Assembly: GCA_963799065.1 (NCBI GenBank)
Contig: CAWCVJ010000001.1
Span: forward strand, 1,240,001 to 1,304,000
From: JAJPHW01 sp963799065
Lineage (GTDB): Bacteria > Acidobacteriota > Terriglobia > Terriglobales > Acidobacteriaceae
DNA length: 64,000 nt
Direction: 5' to 3'
Made by a program: the position numbers and the translations under genes. The notes below the pieces were generated by a model, which worked only from the letters and a program-made list of their open reading frames with translations, searched no databases and was not told the origin of the DNA. Positions 26,028-35,087 of the stretch are shown piece after piece; position 1 is the stretch's first letter, and every line of letters begins with the position of its first letter.

Positions 26028-26558
26028 TTACGGCTTCTGCGGCTTTAATCCGCAATCTTGCTTGACCTTGGCTAAATCCAGACCGGCCGGCGAAAATTCG
26101 GCGATCTGGGGGCCGTCGTCGCTGAGGAACTGAATCTTGAATACGTTGGACGCAATGAGTTGCCGTACCGTGTCCCCGTCCATAGCAAGAAAGTTGCCAT
26201 TGATCCACTTCCAGTTGTGGCTGCTGTGGGAGCTATCGACACGGACGAGAACCTTCATCTCGGGCCGTCCCCAGAAGCTTACGCGGTTCGGGGGAGCGAT
26301 CCTGGCGTAAGGGCGGAAGTCGCCCAGCGATAGCTTCCCGTCGGAGCAGAAAAGGGCCACTTTCGGACGGGCATCGCTGCCACGCAGAAAGTTGTCGGCA
26401 TCCAGCTCAAAACGGATCTTTTGCGCCGCCGTCATCTTATCCTCAGCACGATACTCCAACCATTTGCCGCCCGCTGGCGTACCTGCGTTTTGGGCAAGGC
26501 CAGCAACCGCGAGAAACATTGAGAACACAGCCAAACCAGTGCTTTTAACGAAGCTCAT
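26028..26558 (-). CDS. Secreted hypothetical protein, weakly VasI-like
   Basis: 176 residues with a signal peptide (STGLAVFSMFLAVAGLAQ). The mature part has alternating strands with KVALFCSDGKLSL near residue 66, FWGRPEMKVLVRVDS near 94 and a C-terminal FSPAGLDLAKVKQDC. This layout, with two cysteines and a final helix, resembles VasI-type periplasmic proteins, but the match is by eye and weak. Convergent with the DppC-like gene with only 15 nt between stops. Confidence 0.6.
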   Translation of the reverse strand: MSFVKSTGLAVFSMFLAVAGLAQNAGTPAGGKWLEYRAEDKMTAAQKIRFELDADNFLRGSDARPKVALFCSDGKLSLGDFRPYARIAPPNRVSFWGRPEMKVLVRVDSSHSSHNWKWINGNFLAMDGDTVRQLIASNVFKIQFLSDDGPQIAEFSPAGLDLAKVKQDCGLKPQKP

Positions 26559-26632
26559 GATGATATTGGAACCCCCCGGATGGAAATAAGTTGCGTCTCT
26601 AGCCCTTATTTTGTGCCTTATACTGGAGGCGG

Positions 26633-27031
26633 ATGAAACGATTTGTCATACAAGCGTTGGTTGTTCTTTCGAGTGTAATCGGTCTCGCGGCCACCAAGAC
26701 CGTCCTGAATGGCAAAATAGTGCTGGTTGAAGAGAAAACCACCACGAGGGTACTGTACTATCTTGTCGATACCCCGGTGACGACGGATGACCCGTACTAT
26801 GAAGTTACGGTGAATCTTGGCGACACTCAGTATCTTGGTGTTTACACGCCGCACCACAAATCCGATCTTCTCCCGCCGGAGTGGATTCCTGGAGCTGCGG
26901 TGCAAACACGGTTGGAAGAGAGGCATATGATCCTGATCACCCCCACCGGAAGAGATATGGATTTCGCCATCGAGAAGCGAACGCCGATTAAGCTCGAGGA
27001 GAAAACTCAACCGATTCCGTCCGCCAAATAA
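26633..27031 (+). CDS. Secreted hypothetical protein
   Basis: 132 residues with a signal peptide (FVIQALVVLSSVIGLAA). The mature part is strand-rich (YEVTVNLGDTQYLGVYTPHH ... GAAVQTRLEERHMILITPTG) and may be a small beta-barrel. GGAGG stands 4 nt before the ATG. It is about 50 nt upstream of ppk. I do not recognise the family. Confidence 0.62.
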   Translation: MKRFVIQALVVLSSVIGLAATKTVLNGKIVLVEEKTTTRVLYYLVDTPVTTDDPYYEVTVNLGDTQYLGVYTPHHKSDLLPPEWIPGAAVQTRLEERHMILITPTGRDMDFAIEKRTPIKLEEKTQPIPSAK

Positions 27032-27080
27032 AAAGCTCACGCAACTTCCTAAGGGACTATTTTCTGCATAGAGATCGATC

Positions 27081-29255
27081 ATGACCGCTCGAGTCACGAC
27101 AAACAAATCCAACCTCGACAGCCCGGCCTTCTATATCAACCGTGAAGCCGCCTGGCTGGCCTTTAATTGGCGAGTATTGGAAGAGGCCCAGGACGAATCG
27201 AACCCGGTTCTGGAACGCCTCAAGTTCCTCGCCATCACCGCTAGCAATCAGGATGAATTCTTCGAGGTGCGCGTAGCGGGATTGCTGCAACAAATCGAGG
27301 ACGGACAGACTGAACCCGGTCCCGACGGTTTGACTCTGCTCGAAGAGCGCGAGCTGCTGGCCGAGGAGGCGCACGCGTTCGTCCGCGATCAATACCGTTG
27401 CTGGAATGAAAAACTTCGCCCCCTGCTCTCGGAAAAAGGAATTCGGGTTTTAGGCATCGACGAACTCGATGCACTGGCGATGGATTTTGTTAAGCAGTAT
27501 TGCGAGAAGGAACTGGATCTATTGCTCACGCCGGTTACGGTCGACCCGGCGCATCCTTTTCCTAGAGTGATCAATAAAGCGTTATGCGTGGCATTCCTGT
27601 TGCGCCGTCGGCGTCGCTCGTCGATGACGTATACGGGTGTTGTCACGGTGCCCCGTGCCTTGCCGCGTTTGGTAAAGCTGCCCAGCGACGGAAAGACAGA
27701 CGACTTCATTTTCCTGGCAGACTTGGTGGCGTTTCACGCGACCCGCATGTATCAGGGTTATGACATCGTCTCGTCCGCCGCCTTTCGCGTGACTCGGAAC
27801 AGTAATCTCTATCTCGCGGAAGAGGAATCGCGCAATCTGTTGGAGTCGGTACGAACAGAATTGCACAATCGCCGCAAAGGCGACGCTGTGCGCATGGAGA
27901 TCGATTCTCACGCCGACCCAGAAATTATCGAGCGTCTGCGCTCTAATTTTGAAATCGACTCATGGCAAGTCTTCCCCGTGAAGGGGCCGGTGAATCTGTC
28001 GCGGTTGATGAACATTTATGAGCAGACGGAACGTCATGACCTGAAATTTAAGACCTTTGTTCCCCGCGAGCTGCGGCTGACCGGGAAGTCCCAGGATTTA
28101 TTCGAGGAATTGCGGCGACACGATATTCTGCTGCACCATCCTTTTGATTCTTACGATGCTGTCGTTTCGTTCATCGAATCGGCGTCCAAAGACGATCGAG
28201 TGGCCTCCATCAAACAAACTCTCTACCGGACCAACGAGCACTCGCTGATCGTTCCAGCCCTGATCGCGGCTGCTGAACATAAAGAAGTAACCGCTGTAGT
28301 CGAGCTCAAAGCGCGCTTCGATGAAGCTTCCAATATAGGCTGGGCGCGCGATCTGGAAGATGCGGGTGTGCAAGTCTTTCACGGCTTGGTCGGCTTGAAG
28401 ACCCATTGCAAGCTTTCGCTTCTGGTCAGGCATGATCCGGACGGAGTGACTCGACGCTATGCGCATCTGGGCACGGGAAACTACAACGCCAGCACGGCGC
28501 GGTTTTACACCGACTTAAGCCTGCTCACATCGGACGAAAAGATCACAACCGCCGTGCAGGAGGTTTTCAATTTCTTGACCGCCTATGCGGAGCGTGCCGA
28601 CTACGATCCCTTGTTGGTTGCGCCGGTGAATCTAGCGGAGCGATTCTTAGCCCTTATCGCTCGCGAGGCGGAGCACGCCAAAGAGGGAAGACCTGCCCAT
28701 ATTATTGCGAAGATGAACGCCTTGCTGGACCAGAACGTCATTATGGCGCTTTACAAGGCTTCGCAGGCTGGAGTGAAGATCGATCTGATCGTTCGTGGCA
28801 TGTGCGCCTTGCGCCCAGGCATTCGCGGCGTCAGCGATCGCATTCAAGTACGCAGTATCGTAGGACGATTTCTGGAACACAGCCGTATTTACCATTTCGC
28901 CAATGGCGGCGACGAAGAGCTTTACCTCGGAAGCGCCGATTGGATGCCCCGTAACTTGTATGAGAGAGTGGAAGTCGTCTTTCCGATAAAGAATCCATTT
29001 CTCCGGGAACGCGTCCGGCTGGAAATTCTAGAGAGCTATTTGAAGGACAATGTGAAGTCGAGAATGCTTCAGCGTGACGGCACCTACGTCCGCGCCTGGC
29101 GGGTGCATGGGCGGACTAAGCCACCTTCTGCTGCGAACGCGTTTAGTGCGCAGGATTTTCTGATCGGCTTGGCCGAGGGTAAACGCGGTCTCGACGCCAT
29201 TCCTGCCACGGTCGCCACGAAAGCCAAATCCAACGCCTCGCGAAAGGTTCGATAG
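27081..29255 (+). CDS. ppk1: Polyphosphate kinase 1
   Basis: 724 residues, the normal size. N-terminal domain FYINREAAWLAFNWRVLEEA; SNQDEFFEVRVAG; the catalytic core has TLYRTNEHSLIVPALIAAA, GLKTHCKLSLLVR (the His in this motif is the expected phospho-His) and HLGTGNYNASTARFYTD, then the second conserved His in SRIYHFANGGDEELYLGSAD. It polymerises the ATP gamma-phosphate into polyphosphate reversibly. It begins a polyphosphate locus with sixA 3 nt downstream and ppx on the opposite strand. Confidence 0.93.
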   Translation: MTARVTTNKSNLDSPAFYINREAAWLAFNWRVLEEAQDESNPVLERLKFLAITASNQDEFFEVRVAGLLQQIEDGQTEPGPDGLTLLEERELLAEEAHAFVRDQYRCWNEKLRPLLSEKGIRVLGIDELDALAMDFVKQYCEKELDLLLTPVTVDPAHPFPRVINKALCVAFLLRRRRRSSMTYTGVVTVPRALPRLVKLPSDGKTDDFIFLADLVAFHATRMYQGYDIVSSAAFRVTRNSNLYLAEEESRNLLESVRTELHNRRKGDAVRMEIDSHADPEIIERLRSNFEIDSWQVFPVKGPVNLSRLMNIYEQTERHDLKFKTFVPRELRLTGKSQDLFEELRRHDILLHHPFDSYDAVVSFIESASKDDRVASIKQTLYRTNEHSLIVPALIAAAEHKEVTAVVELKARFDEASNIGWARDLEDAGVQVFHGLVGLKTHCKLSLLVRHDPDGVTRRYAHLGTGNYNASTARFYTDLSLLTSDEKITTAVQEVFNFLTAYAERADYDPLLVAPVNLAERFLALIAREAEHAKEGRPAHIIAKMNALLDQNVIMALYKASQAGVKIDLIVRGMCALRPGIRGVSDRIQVRSIVGRFLEHSRIYHFANGGDEELYLGSADWMPRNLYERVEVVFPIKNPFLRERVRLEILESYLKDNVKSRMLQRDGTYVRAWRVHGRTKPPSAANAFSAQDFLIGLAEGKRGLDAIPATVATKAKSNASRKVR

Positions 29256-29258
29256 AGA

Positions 29259-29789
29259 ATGGTTCTTTACTTCCTGCGGCACGCTAATGCGGGCGAACGA
29301 CTGACCAGTCCCAAGAAAGATGCAAAACGCGCTCTTGATCAAGAGGGAATTCAGCAGTGTGGCATTGTGGGTCGTGCGCTCACCGCGATGGACGTTCAGG
29401 TAGATTTGATCCTGACCAGCCCCCTGAAGCGCGCAACGCAAACCGCCTCCCTGGTAGGAAACGAACTAAGTTTCGAGGGCGCCTTGAAACTGGAAGACGC
29501 ATTATTGCCGTCTGCATCTTTTGCCGACTTTCGCAAGATGGTGGAAAAATATGCCCGCCAGGAATCGATCATGCTGGTGGGGCACAATCCCAATCTCAGC
29601 CAGTTTCTGGGACGAATCGTTTGCGAGGACGGATGCGAGGCCGACATTGACCTCAAGAAAGGCGCGGTGGCCCGGGTGGAACTGGGCCGCAACTCCGCGA
29701 CTTTGAACTGGTGCCTGACGCCCAGGATATTGCGCGCCCTCTATTCGGCAGCAGCCGAAAGCTCGCGGCCGAAGACTTCGCGGAAGTAA
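29259..29789 (+). CDS. sixA: Phosphohistidine phosphatase SixA-like
   Basis: 176-residue histidine phosphatase. The catalytic RHA motif is at the N-terminus (YFLRHANAGERL), and the second His is in LVGHNPNLSQF (about residue 108). It starts 3 nt after ppk1, so it is co-translated with it. Its last 49 nt overlap the 3' end of the convergent ppx gene. SixA removes phosphate from histidine-phosphorylated proteins; a link to the phospho-His of Ppk is tempting but only inferred from position. Confidence 0.85.
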   Translation: MVLYFLRHANAGERLTSPKKDAKRALDQEGIQQCGIVGRALTAMDVQVDLILTSPLKRATQTASLVGNELSFEGALKLEDALLPSASFADFRKMVEKYARQESIMLVGHNPNLSQFLGRIVCEDGCEADIDLKKGAVARVELGRNSATLNWCLTPRILRALYSAAAESSRPKTSRK

Positions 29790-31270
29790 TCCCTTTCTTT
29801 TTCTACCGCCCAGAGTTCCAGATCGACGCTGGCCGAGTCCTTGCGCTCGATCATGATTTTCACTTCCGCCTCGTGCAAGGTAACGTGAGCCGACTGAACC
29901 GCTCCGCTGCGGCTCAGGTTCAAAGCCCGCCCTAGTCGCAGGACAAGCGAAGCATGGATAACCGCTTCCTGCTCCGCCGGGGAGAGCGGTTTCATCGGCC
30001 CGTCGCCTGCAATAGGCCTCGACTTGCCGAGGTAGCGGGCAATGGCAGCGATGATGCGGCGTTGCTCCGGCGTGTACCCCATAATCTCCGATTGGGAAAT
30101 GATGTAGTAAGTATGGCGATGACGTCCGTTGCGATTCACATAATCTCCTACTTCGTATAGCATGGCCGCCGCAGACAGCCATTCCTTATACTCGACGGGC
30201 AGCCGATGGAGGGGCTTAAGTTTGTCAAAGAGATGCAGCGAAGCCTCGCGCACCTGCAATGCGTGGTCGAGATCGACGTGATAATGCTCGACCGCCGCAC
30301 GCAACGAATCCCAGCGTTCCGACTCAATCTGTTTTCCTGAGCGAGTGTTGCGGTCGTACTCCGCGGCCATTTGCGCGAGGAGACCGTCCCGCAATCCCAA
30401 CGGAGAGAACCGAAAATCCGCCAGGTGAAAGCGCTGCATCAATTCGTCGAACACGGCGGCGCCGGCGGCAATGATTTCGGCTCGCCGCGGCCCGATGCCT
30501 TCCAATTCTTTGCGCTTTTCCAGAGGCATCGAGGTCAGAGCCTTGGCGATCTTTTGCATCTGTAGGCGGCTGACCGTAAGACTTCTCGATCCTTTTGCCT
30601 TAAACGGGCCGGATGCCACCGCAGCCAGCGATTCCGCCGAACCCGAAGTCGCGATGACGACTTTGGGATGGGCGCGCGTAATTCGATCCGCCGTGCGCTT
30701 TAGCTCGCGCGCCACAAAGCTTCGCAATTGGCGAATTTCAGTCCTTCGCGGCGGATCATGGTGGAGGAACTCATAGGTCAGCCGCACTGCGCCCAAGGGG
30801 AGGCTGACCGTGTTTCGTATGTGTCCAGCCGCCGAAATCGTCAGCTCGCAACTGCCGCCGCCGAGATCAACCATTAGAACCGGCGCAGCAGTCATGCGTG
30901 CTCCCGAGACCAATCCCAGATGGATCAGCCGTGCTTCTTCCACGCCGGAAATAATCTCAACCGTCCAGCCGGTTGCCGATCGTACCCACTCATGAAAGGC
31001 TTGGGAATTACGCGCGTCGCGCAACGCGCTGGTACCCACGACCCGAACCACGTCCGCGCCGGTCTTCTGTGCGGCTCGATGAAAGCGGCGCAAGACCTTC
31101 ACCGTATTCGCAATGGCCTCAGGCGATAGAAATCCGGAACGGAAGACGGACTCGCCCAGCCGGGTCACTTCGCGATCTTCGACGATGGGTTCCAGCCGAT
31201 GCCTTACCAGCCGCGCTATCTTGAGGCGAACCGAATTCGATCCAATATCGACCGCAGCAAAGGTGGGCAT
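29741..31270 (-). CDS. ppx: Exopolyphosphatase / GppA phosphatase
   Basis: 509 residues. N-terminal actin-like phosphatase domain begins AAVDIGSNSVRLKIARL, with VVGTSALRDARN (about residue 80), LMVDLGGGSCELTI (about residue 135) and TSGSAESLAA (about residue 210). A C-terminal HD-type helical domain has LSAAAMLYEVGDYVNRNGRHRHT (about residues 366-388). It removes terminal phosphate from polyphosphate or converts pppGpp to ppGpp. Its 3' end overlaps sixA, so expression of ppk1-sixA and ppx could interfere by antisense transcription. Confidence 0.88.
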   Translation of the reverse strand: MPTFAAVDIGSNSVRLKIARLVRHRLEPIVEDREVTRLGESVFRSGFLSPEAIANTVKVLRRFHRAAQKTGADVVRVVGTSALRDARNSQAFHEWVRSATGWTVEIISGVEEARLIHLGLVSGARMTAAPVLMVDLGGGSCELTISAAGHIRNTVSLPLGAVRLTYEFLHHDPPRRTEIRQLRSFVARELKRTADRITRAHPKVVIATSGSAESLAAVASGPFKAKGSRSLTVSRLQMQKIAKALTSMPLEKRKELEGIGPRRAEIIAAGAAVFDELMQRFHLADFRFSPLGLRDGLLAQMAAEYDRNTRSGKQIESERWDSLRAAVEHYHVDLDHALQVREASLHLFDKLKPLHRLPVEYKEWLSAAAMLYEVGDYVNRNGRHRHTYYIISQSEIMGYTPEQRRIIAAIARYLGKSRPIAGDGPMKPLSPAEQEAVIHASLVLRLGRALNLSRSGAVQSAHVTLHEAEVKIMIERKDSASVDLELWAVEKERDYFREVFGRELSAAAE

Positions 31271-31329
31271 GAGTGGAACCCACAGTGTAAATCATCCTAA
31301 TTGCGCGGACTTCGAGCAGTGCCGGAGGA

Positions 31330-32370
31330 TCACGGCTGCAATGGAGTGTCGTTCGGAACGGCAGGTTGTTGGACGGGTCCGTTCCCGGGGTTATTGCCCT
31401 GAATCGTTCCGGCTGGGTTGCCCGTGCCGCTATTAATCCCGGTCGTGCCGGACGCCGGCTTTCCATTCACGTTAGGAGCATCGGAATCGATCAGTGGTTG
31501 ATAGGGGGTGGAAATCAGACCTCCCCGATCGGTGCTCGGGTCGTAAACAAACTGCCACTGGTTGTAGTGATCTTTTTTGGCAAACACGCGAATCGTCTTG
31601 TCCTTGCTGATGCTGGTAACCCCCACGATGGGCCCTGCCGAGCCAAAGACCTGTCCGCCCCCCTGCGGGCCCGAGGTCGACGTGGAAGAACTCCCGATGG
31701 GTGCCGTCGCGGTAACGGCTTGTCCGCTTTGGTCGCTGGGCGTCCCCGGAGCTTGCCCTTCTACGCTGTTACCTGCGGTCGTCCCACTTCCCGTCGGAGT
31801 TTGCGTCAGCCCACTCGCTTGCGTCCCATTTTGTTGATCGCCAAATAATGAACTCCCAGGACTGGTCGCGCCCTGCACGCCCGAAGCCTGACCCGTCTGC
31901 GCCGCGATGGCTTGCGCCGCGAGGCCCGCCAGTTGCTGCTGGCCTTGCTGGCCGGCGGCCAACCCTCCGACTCCTCCAGTGCCGCTCAACGCGAGTCCCG
32001 CGCTCAACGTAGGTACCTCGCCCTGGTGAAGTAGCTTGAAATCTTTGCCGGTGATCGGGTCCTTGTAACGTTTGCGAAGGAATCGAATCAGATTCGTGTT
32101 GTCCATCTGCTCGAGCCGCACAGGATAGTTCCCGGTTTTCTTCACGAAGCGCTTGATAGCCCGTGAGTACTGCGTACCGCGGTGAATGAGCTCTTCTTCC
32201 CGGTCGCGTTTAAGCTGGAAGATAAGGGCGGGAAGAATTGCGCCCGCCGTGATGGCGAGCAACGCCGCGAAGAGAATCAATGTAATGAGGATGTAACCGC
32301 TCTCCCGCGGAGTTCGCCGAACCCTTCTCGCCACTGATGCGCCTCTCATGCCAAGACTCTGGGTCATCAA
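31330..32370 (-). CDS. Pseudopilin-like protein with long low-complexity region
   Basis: 346 residues. A basic leader (RRVRRTPRESG) is followed by a pilin-like hydrophobic helix (YILITLILFAALLAITAG), then a helix and a short domain as in GspG-like proteins (RDREEELIHRGTQYSRAIKR, DPITGKDFKLLHQGE). The usual Glu5 of the prepilin helix is absent (Gly-Tyr-Ile-Leu-Ile-Thr). Residues about 130-250 are Gly/Gln/Thr/Ser-rich and probably disordered; the tail is Asn/Gly/Pro-rich. Start overlaps the stop of the PilP-like gene as ATGA. It is the last gene of the assembly operon. Confidence 0.72.
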   Translation of the reverse strand: MMTQSLGMRGASVARRVRRTPRESGYILITLILFAALLAITAGAILPALIFQLKRDREEELIHRGTQYSRAIKRFVKKTGNYPVRLEQMDNTNLIRFLRKRYKDPITGKDFKLLHQGEVPTLSAGLALSGTGGVGGLAAGQQGQQQLAGLAAQAIAAQTGQASGVQGATSPGSSLFGDQQNGTQASGLTQTPTGSGTTAGNSVEGQAPGTPSDQSGQAVTATAPIGSSSTSTSGPQGGGQVFGSAGPIVGVTSISKDKTIRVFAKKDHYNQWQFVYDPSTDRGGLISTPYQPLIDSDAPNVNGKPASGTTGINSGTGNPAGTIQGNNPGNGPVQQPAVPNDTPLQP

Positions 32371-32930
32371 CTCTGGGAGAGCGGGATGCTCTGTCGATTG
32401 CTATTCAGAACGTCTTCAATCTCCACCGAGGAAGGAGAAATGCGAATGATCTTATAACGGCGATCGACGATTTCCCCTTCCCCGGCTATGAAAACGTCCT
32501 CTCCCTGAGAGAGAAATATCTTCTTGGGCGACCCCGGCGTATTGGCAAATCCGAAAAACTTCAGATTGATGGGCGGCGGCGGCGGAGGTGGCGGATGCAA
32601 CCGAGCCTCCTCTTCCTCTGGAGTTACCGCGGGAGCGACCGGGGTTGGAATCTCCGCCTGATCTTCGAAGATGTTGCGTCCATGACCTTCATACTGTGTA
32701 TCCTCGCTTGCGTGCAGCCAATCGTAACGCAGCGTGGGATCGAGCGATCGTGGTGTCGCGATCTTTCCGTTCTTGTTCTTCGCCGGGGCGGACAATGCGG
32801 CGCTCAAGGGCGTCGGTGTACCCGTTCCGTTTCCTGGGTTGAAAAAGAAATTGGCAAACAAGGCCAGCGCTAGCGCCAACAGTCCGATGGCGACGTACAC
32901 CTTGTTCCGATTTTCAGTGCCCAGTTTCAC
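32367..32930 (-). CDS. PilP/GspC-like assembly protein
   Basis: 187 residues: one N-terminal membrane segment (VYVAIGLLALALALFANFFF), a linker, a run of eight prolines (about residue 114) and a C-terminal small beta-domain (INLKFFGFANTPGSPKKIFL ... GEDVFIAGEGEIVDRRYKII) as in PilP or GspC homology regions that contact a secretin. GTG start directly after the pilO stop. Assignment rests on operon position and topology rather than strong motifs. Confidence 0.65.
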   Translation of the reverse strand: MKLGTENRNKVYVAIGLLALALALFANFFFNPGNGTGTPTPLSAALSAPAKNKNGKIATPRSLDPTLRYDWLHASEDTQYEGHGRNIFEDQAEIPTPVAPAVTPEEEEARLHPPPPPPPPINLKFFGFANTPGSPKKIFLSQGEDVFIAGEGEIVDRRYKIIRISPSSVEIEDVLNSNRQSIPLSQS

Positions 32931-33518
32931 TTACGTAGTTCCTGTCTTGAGATAACTTTCCAAAGTCATGTTCAGTTTTACACTGTTGCTCTCGCGGTCT
33001 CCCAGTTCAAGCTTATCGACGACAAACAGAAGACGATTACGCTCCAGCGCGTTCACAAATCGGATGAGTTGCAAATAGTTGCCTTGCAATTGCGCTTCAA
33101 TAAGCACTCGCTGAAGGCCCACTTGAGAAGGGTCCAGCAACCCCATCTTCTTTTCTCTGTCGATATCCCGCTCACCTTGCTTCTGGTTGTACTTTACCTC
33201 GGCTAGGATGACTCCGGTTTCTTCCGCCAGTTTTCCCAGACTGCTTGATATTTCAGAGTCTTGGGACGTCAGGCGATTCTTATAAAACTCCGCAATCTGC
33301 AATTGCGCAGCGGGGATTTTCTTGTCCAGTCCGCGCAGCGGCTCGACCTCGCGAGTCTTGAGTTGCAACTGCGTCCAAAGGTCATTCATATGCTCGCGGC
33401 GGGATTGTTGCGAGCCCACCCACGGCGACAAGAGTACTGCGACCGCCGCGACATCCAGAACGATGAGCGCCCCGAAGGCAATCTTAAAGCGGCTCTTGGT
33501 TTGACGGAGATCGGGCAT
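32931..33518 (-). CDS. pilO: Type IV pilus inner-membrane protein PilO-like
   Basis: 195 residues with one N-terminal membrane segment (ALIVLDVAAVAVLLSPWVG), a coiled coil (about residues 40-85) and a ferredoxin-like C-terminal domain (QVGLQRVLIEAQLQGNYLQL, FVNALERNRLLFVVDKLEL). This is the PilO layout. The ATG overlaps the pilN stop (TAATG), and PilN and PilO normally form a heterodimer in the alignment complex. Confidence 0.8.
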   Translation of the reverse strand: MPDLRQTKSRFKIAFGALIVLDVAAVAVLLSPWVGSQQSRREHMNDLWTQLQLKTREVEPLRGLDKKIPAAQLQIAEFYKNRLTSQDSEISSSLGKLAEETGVILAEVKYNQKQGERDIDREKKMGLLDPSQVGLQRVLIEAQLQGNYLQLIRFVNALERNRLLFVVDKLELGDRESNSVKLNMTLESYLKTGTT

Positions 33519-34165
33519 TAGAACGCTCCTTGCGTGGTCTTACCGGAGGGCTTGGGCGCAGTCTTCTCTTTCGCTGCGGGCTCTTCTTCGACATCTTCGC
33601 TGGGAATGTAAAGCGCTGTGATGTTGAATTCAACTCCGCCTGCATCGTTCGACGTTCGACCGACCGTTTCTTTTTCAATCTCGGTCTCGCGGAAGCGCTT
33701 GGACGATTCCATGTTCCGCACCAACTCGAGCGCCTTGTCACGCGAGTCGCCCGCCACCGAAAGCTTGACCTCCAGTTGACGATCCGCGGTCAACTCCGGG
33801 TGTATGGAAACTACATGCAGGCGTGCCGGCATCAGTTTCTCGAGATCCTCAAAAGCGCGTGTCCAGGAAAACGCTTTGCGCTGAAACAGGTCATTGAGAA
33901 ACTGCGAGCGATCGCGCGTGCTCCGATTCTGCGGCTCATCCAGCAGAGCTTGCGCCCGGGCTCGTTCCTGATCGCGTGTCGCGATCTGCGCCTCCAATTG
34001 TTGGATGGTCTTGCGATCCGCGCGTGCCCCAACAATGCCGGAAAACATGACGTACAACAAGATAAGCGACAACACGGTAAGCGCGATCAACCCGCCGCCC
34101 CAGCGCAGCCAGAACCGCCGCGAATCCTCATACGGCTGGCTCGCGAGATTGATGTCGATACGCAT
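33518..34165 (-). CDS. pilN: Type IV pilus inner-membrane protein PilN-like
   Basis: 215 residues. The short cytoplasmic N-terminus MRIDINLASQPYEDSR contains the NLxxxP-type motif by which PilN binds PilM. A membrane segment (GGLIALTVLSLILLYVMFSG), a coiled coil (about 50-85) and the periplasmic domain with LMPARLHVVSIHPELTADRQ follow. Spaced 4 nt from pilM. Confidence 0.82.
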   Translation of the reverse strand: MRIDINLASQPYEDSRRFWLRWGGGLIALTVLSLILLYVMFSGIVGARADRKTIQQLEAQIATRDQERARAQALLDEPQNRSTRDRSQFLNDLFQRKAFSWTRAFEDLEKLMPARLHVVSIHPELTADRQLEVKLSVAGDSRDKALELVRNMESSKRFRETEIEKETVGRTSNDAGGVEFNITALYIPSEDVEEEPAAKEKTAPKPSGKTTQGAF

Positions 34166-34169
34166 AATA

Positions 34170-35066
34170 CTAAGAGAGTAACGCTCCTACCACGCCCGCC
34201 GCGCGCCATTTCGGTAAATTTCCCGTGGACGCGCCTAATTGCGAGCCCGACACAATGTCTCTTACCGTCGCTCCCGTTTGAGCTTGTAAGGCGGGTGCGG
34301 CGTCGCCCACTTCCGAAACCCCCGCGACGAAGATGTGCTCAATGTTGGTTTCGTAGGTGTCTTGAAAGAACACCACGGAAGGGTACACTTCTTCCGCGAG
34401 TTGTTCACCTGTGATGGCGACGCCCCGCGGATTTTCCAGAGTACGAAAAAGTAGCAGCTGTTGCTTGTCGAGGATGGCAATACTCGTGGTTCGCGTATCC
34501 ACTTTCACGACCAGCGTGGGAGCGTCCGCCTGCACAGCTCCGATTGCGGCCAGCATCGACGGTAACACTACGCCGGGACTGTAACCCGCCTCCCGGAATG
34601 CCGCTTCGTACTCTTCGATCACGCTCAACAACGAAACCGCCGCGATCACGCGAATCCCGGTACCCGAGGTCTGCGCATGATACCCAACTCTGGCTTTGTC
34701 CACATCGAAGGGCAGCGATTTCTTCAGACGAAATCGCACGACGCCTTCGGCCTCGTCTTGCTTGACGGGAAGAGTCTCGAAGTCCAGGAGCACCACCCGG
34801 ACGCATGCGTCCGGCAAAATCGCGATCACGTCGCGTCCGCGTCCGCTGACCGAGCCCAGAGTTTCACGGATGTTTTGAAAGACCGCCTCGCGCTGCACCA
34901 GATTGCTCTCTGTCAAGTCGGGAACCACGGAGCCGGGCGACAACTCCCGTGCCGACAGCGCTTCGACCATGCCGCCGGATTCGGCGACCCGTCCCGCGAT
35001 GATGCGGTCGGCGGCAATCTCACATGCCAGCCGGGGACGAGAACTGATGTTGGACTTTGAAGTCAT
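34170..35066 (-). CDS. pilM: Type IV pilus assembly ATPase-like protein PilM
   Basis: 298 residues with the actin-like fold of PilM: RPRLACEIAADRIIAGRVAE at the N-terminus, an FRLKKSLPFDVDKARVGYH segment (about residue 130) and TLVVKVDTRTTSIAILDKQQ (about residue 182). It is cytoplasmic and binds the PilN tail. It is somewhat shorter and more divergent than Gammaproteobacterial PilM. It lies between the PilB-type ATPase and pilN. Confidence 0.78.
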   Translation of the reverse strand: MTSKSNISSRPRLACEIAADRIIAGRVAESGGMVEALSARELSPGSVVPDLTESNLVQREAVFQNIRETLGSVSGRGRDVIAILPDACVRVVLLDFETLPVKQDEAEGVVRFRLKKSLPFDVDKARVGYHAQTSGTGIRVIAAVSLLSVIEEYEAAFREAGYSPGVVLPSMLAAIGAVQADAPTLVVKVDTRTTSIAILDKQQLLLFRTLENPRGVAITGEQLAEEVYPSVVFFQDTYETNIEHIFVAGVSEVGDAAPALQAQTGATVRDIVSGSQLGASTGNLPKWRAAGVVGALLS

Positions 35067-35087
35067 ATTTGCTTTCGCCCACGCACC

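Noticed and set aside
32580..32595. Microsatellite-like GGC/GGA run in the PilP-like gene
   Set aside because: It encodes the proline stretch of the protein linker; short and without sign of phase variation.
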